This document shows, one piece after another, positions 1 through 5,482 of a DNA stretch of 8,609 nucleotides. Source of the stretch: Bacillota bacterium. GTDB taxonomy: Bacteria; Bacillota; DSM-12270; Thermacetogeniales; Thermacetogeniaceae. The notes below the pieces were generated by a model. The model searched no databases. It was not told the DNA's origin and was given only the letters and a program-made list of their open reading frames with translations. A program made the position numbers and the translations under genes. The stretch's first letter is position 1, and the number at the start of each line of letters is the position of its first letter. The stretch is taken from contig DAOURU010000032.1 in NCBI GenBank assembly GCA_030627585.1, forward strand, positions 1 through 8,609, given 5' to 3'.

Positions 1-1439
1 AAGGCCTGCTTGGCATTGAGGAGGAGGTTTACTTTTACCTGCTCCAGCTGGCGGGCGTTTCCTGAAATGGAAGGGATTTTTGGATCCAGGTCGAGATCTA
101 TCTGGATGTTATCAGTTTCGATTTGGTAGGAGACGAGCTTCAGGGCCTCGCGGACCACATCGTTGACAAAAAGGGGATAGAAAACATAGTGCTCCTGGCG
201 GGAAAAGGCGAGCAGCCCCTGGACGATCTGCTTGCAGCGCAGGCCGCAGGTTTTGATGTCTTCGAGGACCCTTTGCTCTGGGTCATGCTTAGGACAGCTG
301 CGCAGCAGCAGTTGAGCATTCCCGAGAATCACGGCAAGGGGGGTGTTCAGCTCGTGGGCAACCCCGGCCGCCATCTCCCCCAGGGCGGCAAGCCGGGCCG
401 CGCGCAGCAGCTGGGCCTGCATTTTTAGCCTTTCGGTGATGTCGTTGATGGAGATGACGGCCCAGAGGTCTCCTTCTTCATGCAAAGCAGGCTCCTGAAA
501 GGCGGGATAGGCGTAAAATTCCATCACCCGCCCGTCGTCCAGAAGACGCTGGGAGCAGGCCGTTTCCTTTGTCCGGAGCACTTCGGAAGCGGCACACTCC
601 GGGCAGGGACCGGATGCGGAGCAGATCACCTCACAGCATCCCTTCCCTATAATTTCTTCTTCGGAGAGGCCGGAGAACTGGAGGGCGGCCAGATTTGCAC
701 GCAGAATCCGTTTCTCCCGGTCCACGACCACGATCAAATCCCGGACCGCTTTGAAGGTGGCTTCCCACTCGCTCTTCGCCCTGCTCACCTCGGCGAAGAG
801 TTCCCGGTCCTGCAGGTAAATCGCCAACTGGTTTGCCAGCTGCTGGAGGAAGGAGAGGTCTCTCGGATCGTAACTGGGTTTCTTGTAGCTCGCGACAACA
901 AAGAGCCCGAAGATCCTTTTCTGGGCGAAGAGGGGACTGATCACGGCAACCTGGAGCCCCAGACGGGCAAGGTGTTTGTCTTCGAGCTCGCCATTCTGCT
1001 GCCAGACCAGCTGCCGGGGATTTTCACTTACATGCCAGAGGGCCTTTCCCTCTTCCGGAGGGATTTCCATCCCGGCGGAGCATACCCTGTCTGCGGGATG
1101 AAAACAATTCAGGTAAAGCTTTCCTTCCCGGAAGGTGTACAGGCTCACCCGGTCGAAAGGGAGGACCTGTTCCAAGCTTGTACTGACATTTCTTGCAATC
1201 TCCTCAAGCGGTGTATTGATGCTGATCTGTCTGGCGAGCTCGCTTAAAATCTCCAGCTGCAAATTGCGTTTCGTGATCTCGGAAATTTTCTCTTTGAGTT
1301 CGGCGTAGTAGCTTCGCTTGGCGGCGTAAACCCCGGTGAGTTTCTCGATGAGCTGGGTCTTTTGAACCGCCAGTTCGGAACCCTGCCTCGGAGTGCAAAC
1401 CCTGGGGAGCTTTTTAAACAAGGCTTTTTGTTCGGGCAC
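1..1439 (-). CDS. GAF-PAS sensor histidine kinase, C-terminus beyond window edge
   Basis: Reading the minus strand from a stop at 1494-1496 gives an uninterrupted frame to the left edge, about 479 residues from the chosen GTG at 1437-1439. That GTG follows a GAGGTG ribosome binding site (1446-1451) by 6 nt; no ATG lies near. Order: a helical, coiled-coil-prone stretch (about 30-66), a GAF-like domain (about 68-215), a PAS domain (about 217-335, core VVVDREKRILRAN), then a HisKA dimerisation domain with H-box GEMAAGVAHELNTPLAV, phospho-acceptor His362. The sequence ends inside the N-box of the ATPase domain (LLLNAKQA, Asn475). I see no transmembrane segment, so it should be a cytosolic sensor. 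The PAS domain carries clustered cysteines (268, 269, 273, 279, 282, 295). It is transcribed away from the formate dehydrogenase operon; the partner response regulator is not in view. The kinase family is clear; the signal is unknown. Confidence 0.9.
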   Translation of the reverse strand, partial: MPEQKALFKKLPRVCTPRQGSELAVQKTQLIEKLTGVYAAKRSYYAELKEKISEITKRNLQLEILSELARQISINTPLEEIARNVSTSLEQVLPFDRVSLYTFREGKLYLNCFHPADRVCSAGMEIPPEEGKALWHVSENPRQLVWQQNGELEDKHLARLGLQVAVISPLFAQKRIFGLFVVASYKKPSYDPRDLSFLQQLANQLAIYLQDRELFAEVSRAKSEWEATFKAVRDLIVVVDREKRILRANLAALQFSGLSEEEIIGKGCCEVICSASGPCPECAASEVLRTKETACSQRLLDDGRVMEFYAYPAFQEPALHEEGDLWAVISINDITERLKMQAQLLRAARLAALGEMAAGVAHELNTPLAVILGNAQLLLRSCPKHDPEQRVLEDIKTCGLRCKQIVQGLLAFSRQEHYVFYPLFVNDVVREALKLVSYQIETDNIQIDLDLDPKIPSISGNARQLEQVKVNLLLNAKQA

Positions 1440-1445
1440 TTCCAA

Positions 1446-1451
1446 CACCTC
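1446..1451 (-). promoter_or_regulatory. Ribosome binding site deciding the GTG start of the kinase
   Basis: On the minus strand GAGGTG lies 6 nt before GTG 1437-1439. The other in-frame candidates, GTG 1446-1448 and TTG 1443-1445, lie inside or next to this motif and lack their own ribosome binding site. Confidence 0.5.
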
Positions 1452-1673
1452 GCTGCCCTGAACAAGATTAACCTTCTCTATCGTGGATAATCAAAATTTC
1501 TGCTCCTTGATCATCCCTTTCCCTTTATAACCATAAATATTGTTTCGGCACTTTTTCTTGCTTTCCTCTTCGTACGGCGGAGGTATTGAGGTTTAATTAG
1601 ATTGGTGATTGGGACCTATATTTTTAAACAAATTCTTAAAAGGTTCCCTGCCGTGAAAAATACGATCCAGGTC

Positions 1674-2007
1674 ATCCTTGCGCTCGCTCCCGGACTCCGG
1701 TCGGTTGCCAGGCAAGCACTTCCACTCGCTCCTGATTCCGCTTCGGACAGCACCACGGCTTGCTTCGGGACAGTTCTAGGCTGCTGCGGAAAACCTCCGC
1801 AGCTTTATATCCATTTACGCCGCGCTTTGAACCGGCACTTCGCCGCTCTTTATTCGTTTCCGCAGTGTTGAAGTCCTCGCAGCCTGAACTGTTAACCTCG
1901 CGGCGCCGGGTGCCGTTTACCCGTCGCTCCATATGTCGCTTGTCAGAAGGCTTGCCTGGCTTAGTAGCGAGGGCAACAACCCCCGCAAGGTCTTCAGGCG
2001 CAAGGAT
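1674..2007. ncRNA. Unassigned long-range self-complementary block (structured RNA or fold-back element)
   Basis: No ORF here looks like a recognisable protein, and open frames overlap on both strands. The sequence is strongly self-complementary in nested order. P1: ATCCTTGCGC 1674-1683 with 1998-2007 (10 bp). P2: CTCGCT 1683-1688 with 1966-1971, sharing position 1683 with P1, so 5 bp net. P3: 1707-1722 with 1945-1960 (GCCAGGCAAGC paired, one A-G mismatch, then CTTC paired; 15 of 16). P4: ACAGTTC 1770-1776 and AGGCTGC 1778-1784 with 1879-1892 (14 bp, one bulged T at 1777). P5: CTGCGGAAA 1784-1792 with 1857-1865 (9 bp; shares base 1784 with P4, and competes with a local 8-bp hairpin 1783-1790/1796-1803). 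Small hairpins fill the gaps: CCGG 1690-1693/1697-1700, CGGC 1833-1836/1842-1845, CGGGT 1907-1911/1919-1923. The pairs are almost all Watson-Crick, so the strand cannot be told. I recognise no RNase P, tmRNA, SRP, 6S or group II intron signature. A MITE-like fold-back is the main alternative. No clear promoter was found. Confidence 0.45.
1783..1803. repeat. Perfect 8-bp hairpin inside the structured block
   Basis: GCTGCGGA (1783-1790) is followed by a 5-nt loop and TCCGCAGC (1796-1803). It competes with the longer-range P5 pairing that uses the same 5' strand, so two alternative folds are possible. No T-tract follows on either strand, so it is not an obvious terminator. Confidence 0.55.
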
Positions 2008-2390
2008 AACCCCTTTATTTTCTTTCTGATGGTGCCGCACGAGCGGTATGAAGGTCTCAAGGGCAAAGAATGCAAAAAGCATGCCAGATCCCGCACTTCC
2101 GTATCTGCCGAAAATACGCGATTTCGTAATTTTTTTCGTGAATTCGGCATTGCCTCCGAAAAAAGGGAAAAGATCGACTCGAGATTGCTCGAGGATTTTT
2201 TGATGCTTTTGAGGCATTCACCTAGACGGGCATGTTTCTTTGGGAGGCGCAATCTTTGGGAGTTGCAGTTTGGACAGAAAGGCGTCCTGTCCAACGGGCC
2301 AACAAAGAAGGGAGGACCTTGAACTCTTATGCGAATACATTTTGCAATCCCGTAAAGCACAGGCTCCCTTATTTTGAGCTGAACATCTTG
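2008..2390. other. Hairpin-rich intergenic stretch without a supported gene
   Basis: Short and medium open frames exist on both strands, but none has a good ribosome binding site or a recognisable domain. Local inverted repeats are frequent: CCGC/GCGG at 2035-2038/2043-2046 (extendable with G-U pairs on the plus strand), ATGC/GCAT at 2070-2082, TGCCGAA/TTCGGCA at 2106-2112/2143-2149, CTCGAG/CTCGAG at 2178-2193, ATGC/GCAT at 2203-2217, and TTGGACAG/CTGTCCAA at 2270-2277/2287-2294. The stretch may extend the structured block before it, or be a decayed gene or mobile element. I assign no function. Confidence 0.4.
2178..2201 (+). terminator. Possible weak intrinsic terminator
   Basis: CTCGAG (2178-2183), a 4-nt loop ATTG, CTCGAG (2188-2193), then GA and a run of six T (2196-2201). 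The stem is only 6 bp and no gene is known upstream on this strand. If the 1674-2007 block is transcribed on the plus strand, this could mark its 3' end. Confidence 0.3.
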
Positions 2391-2414
2391 AACGAGACTC
2401 CCAACGAGACTCCC
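2391..2414. repeat. 12-bp perfect tandem duplication
   Basis: AACGAGACTCCC occurs at 2391-2402 and again at 2403-2414 with no spacer. It is the first of three consecutive duplicated units upstream of the fdhA promoter. Confidence 0.9.
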
Positions 2415-2416
2415 TT

Positions 2417-2438
2417 AGTATAACTGCAGTATAACTGC
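2417..2438. repeat. 11-bp perfect tandem duplication
   Basis: AGTATAACTGC occurs at 2417-2427 and again at 2428-2438 with no spacer, directly after the 12-bp duplication and overlapping by two bases the next repeated unit. Confidence 0.9.
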
Positions 2439-2468
2439 CGCGGAATTGTTAACCGCCGCGGAATTGTT
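2437..2468 (+). promoter_or_regulatory. Pair of 14-bp direct repeats, candidate enhancer-binding-protein sites
   Basis: GCCGCGGAATTGTT occurs at 2437-2450 and 2455-2468, an 18-bp repeat period. With transcription predicted to start near 2553, the pair spans about -116 to -85, a usual position for upstream activating sites of sigma-54 enhancer-binding proteins such as NtrC or FhlA. Each copy contains the palindrome CCGCGG. The repeats are seen directly; the binding role is inferred. The activator gene is not in the window. Confidence 0.5.
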
Positions 2469-2496
2469 GCTGCACTGGTACTCCCGGCGGTTTTTT
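2451..2496 (+). terminator. Terminator-like stem-loop upstream of the fdhA promoter
   Basis: AACCGCCG (2451-2458) pairs with CGGCGGTT (2485-2492), and the T run continues to 2496. The 26-nt loop is large for an intrinsic terminator. The 5' arm lies in the spacer and second copy of the 14-bp direct repeat. It could stop read-through from upstream into the operon, or be a chance fold. Confidence 0.35.
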
Positions 2497-2519
2497 GCTG
2501 GTTTTCAAGCCTTTTCAAG

Positions 2520-2546
2520 TCAAAGCAGGCACATTTTTTGCTTTGA
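2520..2546. repeat. 8-bp inverted repeat framing the sigma-54 promoter
   Basis: TCAAAGCA (2520-2527) and TGCTTTGA (2539-2546) are perfect reverse complements 11 nt apart. The -24 and -12 elements fall on the inner edges of the arms. It could be an operator or a by-product of the promoter sequence. Confidence 0.5.
2527..2542 (+). promoter_or_regulatory. Sigma-54 (-24/-12) promoter for the fdhA-hyf operon
   Basis: AGGCACATTTTTTGCT matches the RpoN consensus TGGCACRNNNNTTGCW at every defined position but the first. The invariant GG (2528-2529) and GC (2540-2541) have the correct spacing. Transcription would start near 2553, leaving a leader of about 130 nt before fdhA. This class of promoter needs an ATP-dependent enhancer-binding protein, as in FhlA control of E. 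coli formate hydrogenlyase. Its location just before a formate dehydrogenase-hydrogenase operon supports the call. Confidence 0.7.
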
Positions 2547-2669
2547 GTAGAGAGGGGTAACCTGTGTTTTCTGGATCTTGGTTAGAAATCCTGAATTTTC
2601 GATGGGAGGTGAAGAGCAGATCAGAAAAGCAGTTCCTGGAGCTTCAGTTTTAAGGCCGTTTGGGAAGAA

Positions 2670-2676
2670 GGGAGGT
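2670..2676 (+). promoter_or_regulatory. Ribosome binding site deciding the TTG start of fdhA
   Basis: GGGAGGT lies 7 nt before the TTG at 2684-2686. The same frame also has a TTG at 2660, but that codon has no ribosome binding site before it and would place this motif inside the coding sequence. Confidence 0.7.
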
Positions 2677-2683
2677 ATTATCT

Positions 2684-4924
2684 TTGGTATCGTGCTCTGA
2701 GAAGGGAAGAACAGAAAGAGTCTTAACGGTCTGTCCGTACTGCGGAACGGGCTGTGGCCTCTATCTTGTTGTGGAAGACGGCCGCATCACAGGGGTGGAA
2801 CCCGACAGCTTGCATCCGGTAAATGAAGGTGAACTCTGTATCAAGGGCTATTTTGGATACCAGTATATTGAAGATGACCGCCGCCTGAGATCTCCCCTGA
2901 TTAAAAAGGACGGGAAGTTTACTCCTGTGTCCTGGGATGAAGCCCTCAATTTCGCGGCGGCGCGCCTTGCCAAGATCAAGCAGGAATCGGGGCCGGATGC
3001 CTTCGCCCTCTTCGCCTCGGCACGGGCGACCAACGAAGAGAACTATGTCGCCCAGAAGTTCGCGCGGGCGGTGATGGGCACCAACAACGTGGACCACTGC
3101 GCCCGCCTCTGACACTCCCCCACGGTCGCCGGTCTGGCGATGACGTTGGGGAGCGGGGCGATGACCAACTCGGTTCCGGAAATCGGCCAATATTCGGATG
3201 TGATTTTCATTATCGGTTCCAATACGGCGGAGTGCCATCCATTGATTGCAAGACAAGTGATCAAGGCTAAAGAACGGGGGGCCAAACTTATTGTTGCCGA
3301 CCCGCGGCTGACCGAAATGGCGAACAAGGCCGACATCTGGCTGAGAGTTCCCGCGGGGTACAACATTTCGCTGATCAACGGACTGCTTCACATCATTGTC
3401 AAGGAAAATCTTTACAATTCCGATTTTGTTCAGAATCATGCCGAGGGCTTTGATGAGGTGGCGCGTGCGGTGGAAGACTATACCCCCGCTTATGTGGAGA
3501 AGTTGACCGGAATTCCCCAGCAGGATCTGGTTGAAGCAGCGCGCTTCTTCGGTCGGGCGAAGAACGCAACCATCCTCTACTGCATGGGCGTCACCCAGTT
3601 CAGCTACGGAACGGGAAATGTTGTCAGTCTTTCCAACCTGGCCGTAGTTACAGGGAACATGGGCAGGCCGGGCACGGGTGTGAACCCCTTGCGGGGGCAG
3701 AACAACGTGCAGGGGGCCTGCGACATGGGCTGCCTTTCCAATGTGCTGCCCGGTTACCTTGCCGTAACCGATGAAAAGAACCGCGCCCGTTTTGAAAAAG
3801 AGTGGCATGTCAGGCTGCCGTCTAAACCGGGCCTGAGAATCCCGGAGATAGGGGACGCCATTCTGAACGGCCGGGTCCGGGCGGCCTACGTATTCGGTGA
3901 AAACCCGGTGATGAGCGATCCTGACTCAAGTCACCTCCGGCATGCCTTTGAACATCTCGATCTCCTGGTTGTCCAGGACATCTTCCTCACCGAAACCGCC
4001 CGCCTGGCTCACGTGGTCCTCCCTGCAGCCTGCTGGGGCGAAAAGGAAGGAACCTTTACCAACACCGAGCGCAGGGTCCAGCGGGTGCGCAAGGCTGTAA
4101 ACCCGCCGGGTGAAGCCCGGGATGACTGGTGGATCTTCAGCGCCCTGGCCCAGAAAATGGATTACGGGAGAATGAACTACCTCCATCCCCAGGAGATCTG
4201 GGATGAGGTGCGGCGTTTGGTCCCGGAGAAGTTCGGCGGCATCAGCTACGACCGCCTGGAAAAAGCGAGGGGAATCAGCTGGCCCTGTCCGGCAGAAGAC
4301 CACCCCGGTACCCCTTTTCTCTACGAGGGCGGGAAGTTCGCGACCGCCTCGGGCAAAGCGAACCTGCGTCCCGTATTCTTCGATCCCACGCGTCTCCCGG
4401 AAGAGAAGGTTAAGCAGTTCAAGCACGCCCTGGCAGGCAAGATCACAGAACTGCCCGATGAAGAGTATCCCTTTACCCTCACCACCGGGAGAAGAGGCTA
4501 CCATTACCATACCGGCACCATGACCCGGAAGTCCTGGCCGATTACGCAGGTTACTCCCCAGCAGCTGATCGAAATCAACCCCCGGGACGCCAGGAAACTC
4601 GGGATTGAAGACGGTGATTTTGTCAAACTTTCCACAAGGCGCGGCTCCATTGCTGCAAAGGCATGGGTAACAGAGCGGGTGCCCGAGAAGACCGTTTTCA
4701 CCAGCTTCCATTTCTGGGAAGCCAACGTCAATGAGTTGACGATCAATTCAACGGACCCGGTGGCCTGCATTCCGGAGTTCAAAGTGGCAGCGGCAAAGGT
4801 GGAAAAGATTACTCCTGCCGAATTCCAGGCCATCCTCCAGGAAAAGAAGAAGAAGTACCTGGTTGATCTGGAAGAGGAAGTAGCAGGCCAGTCGAAGAGC
4901 GGGAGGAGGGAAGCTCATGTTTAA
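2684..4924 (+). CDS. fdhA: Selenocysteine formate dehydrogenase H, catalytic subunit
   Basis: It oxidises formate to CO2 at a bis-molybdopterin (Mo or W) centre and passes electrons through one [4Fe-4S] cluster. The in-frame TGA at 3110-3112 must be read as selenocysteine: it lies in NVDHCARL-U-HSPTVAGL, the active site of E. coli FdhF (Sec140), and the frame is open on both sides to TAA 4922-4924. With TTG 2684 as start the protein is 746 residues (E. coli FdhF 715), with Sec143 and the adjacent His144. Cluster ligands are Cys17, 20, 24 and 52, followed by Lys54; Arg337 in NPLRGQNNVQGACDMG matches catalytic Arg333 of FdhF. The C-terminal dinucleotide-binding domain runs from about 595 to 720. 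There is no Tat signal, so it is cytosolic. It is the first gene of the operon and overlaps the next by 8 nt. Gene finders that treat TGA as stop will split it in two. fdhF is an equally valid name. Confidence 0.95.
3110..3153 (+). promoter_or_regulatory. Bacterial SECIS element with UGA (Sec) codon
   Basis: Directly after the UGA (3110-3112), CTCCCC 3115-3120 pairs with GGGGAG 3148-3153, ACG 3122-3124 with CGT 3144-3146, and GTCGCC 3125-3130 with GGCGAT 3136-3141, closing the loop GGTCT (3131-3135). The loop sequence and its distance from the UGA (18 nt) are the same as in the E. coli fdhF SECIS as I recall it. SelB with Sec-tRNA should bind here, so selA, selB, selC and selD are expected elsewhere in the genome. 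Confidence 0.88.
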
Positions 4925-5477
4925 CCGTTTTGTGATCGCCAATCCCGACCGGTGTCTTGGCTGCTATACCTGCATGGCTGCCTGCGTGGTGAATCACCAG
5001 AAACAGGGGTTCCAGGCTTATCCCAGGCTCTTTGTAACTTACTCGCCAGCAGGGACGATGCCCGTGCAGTGCCATCACTGCGAAGACGCACCCTGCGCCC
5101 TGGTCTGCCCTGTCAAAGCAATCGAGATCAAGGATCAGATGGTGAAATTGAACGAAGGTCTCTGCATCGGCTGCAAAATGTGCGCCCTGGCCTGTCCCTT
5201 TGGAGCCATTACAATTCAGGGCGCTCCGCCTCCATCAGTACAGGCGGAACCGACCAGCCTGCTTTCCTCTCTCCTTGCCTGGCTGGCGGGGCACAAAACC
5301 ATCGGCATCAAGTGTGACTTATGCGACTTTGACGAAGAGGGTCCCCAGTGCGTGCGGGTCTGTCCCACGAAGGCCCTCCAGCTGGTGGAAGGAGGAGATG
5401 TGGAGCGCTGGAGCAAGCTCAAGCGGGCCGGTGCCGTGACCGGCGCAGTCGCGATTTTTAAAGGAGCGGAGGGGTGA
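4917..5477 (+). CDS. Four-cluster [4Fe-4S] ferredoxin subunit (HycB/HyfA/HydN type)
   Basis: This 186-residue electron-transfer protein should link FdhA to the membrane hydrogenase. Four cysteine groups fit four [4Fe-4S] clusters: Cys13/16/19/23, Cys52/55/60/64, Cys83/86/89/93 and Cys133/136/145/149. Closest recalled relatives are E. coli HycB (203), HyfA (205) and HydN (175). The Pro/Ala-rich linker with a short hydrophobic stretch at about 103-130, before CDLCDFDEEGPQCVRVCPTKAL, has a counterpart in HycB. It has no signal peptide and no membrane segment, so it is cytosolic. ATG 4917 follows GGGAGGAGGG (4901-4910) at good spacing and overlaps the fdhA stop, which suggests translational coupling. 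HydN-like maturation proteins share this fold, so I leave the symbol empty; its place in the operon favours a structural subunit. Confidence 0.9.
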   Translation: MFNRFVIANPDRCLGCYTCMAACVVNHQKQGFQAYPRLFVTYSPAGTMPVQCHHCEDAPCALVCPVKAIEIKDQMVKLNEGLCIGCKMCALACPFGAITIQGAPPPSVQAEPTSLLSSLLAWLAGHKTIGIKCDLCDFDEEGPQCVRVCPTKALQLVEGGDVERWSKLKRAGAVTGAVAIFKGAEG

Positions 5478-5482
5478 GGCTG

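Noticed and set aside
123..1247. Plus-strand open frames 123-428 and 480-1247
   Set aside because: They are antisense to the kinase, whose minus-strand frame shows clear GAF, PAS and HisKA motifs. The plus frames show no recognisable domain.
1546..1562. A second sigma-54-like sequence, CGGCACTTTTTCTTGCT
   Set aside because: The GG-to-GC distance is one base longer than the fixed sigma-54 spacing, which normally abolishes recognition, and no gene follows on this strand.
1601..1624. Sigma-A-like promoter before the structured block (TTGGTG and TATATT)
   Set aside because: The two boxes are only about 9 bp apart, far from the 17-bp optimum, and AT-rich sequence gives such matches by chance.
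1672..2217. Minus-strand open frame of 181 codons
   Set aside because: It ends inside the self-complementary block, has no convincing ribosome binding site, an odd Arg/Lys/Ser-rich composition and no domain I recognise. It is overlapped by open frames on the plus strand.
1933..2322. Plus-strand open frame of 129 codons
   Set aside because: Basic, low-complexity composition with no domain and no ribosome binding site before the ATG; probably a by-product of the structured region.
1917..2360. Minus-strand open frame of 147 codons containing CPNCNSQ, a possible zinc-ribbon or transposase start
   Set aside because: There is only one CxxC pair, no transposase catalytic motif, and overlap with other open frames on both strands. 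A decayed mobile element cannot be excluded but is not supported.
2391..2468. CRISPR-like array
   Set aside because: Each repeated unit is 11-14 bp, occurs only twice, and the three units differ in sequence; there are no regular spacers.
2602..2700. Possible 32-codon leader peptide overlapping the fdhA start
   Set aside because: ATG 2602 has no ribosome binding site, and the peptide shows neither a run of regulatory codons nor attenuator hairpins after it.
2723..3808. Minus-strand open frame of 361 codons
   Set aside because: Antisense shadow of fdhA, whose plus-strand frame has the cluster ligands, Sec and family motifs.
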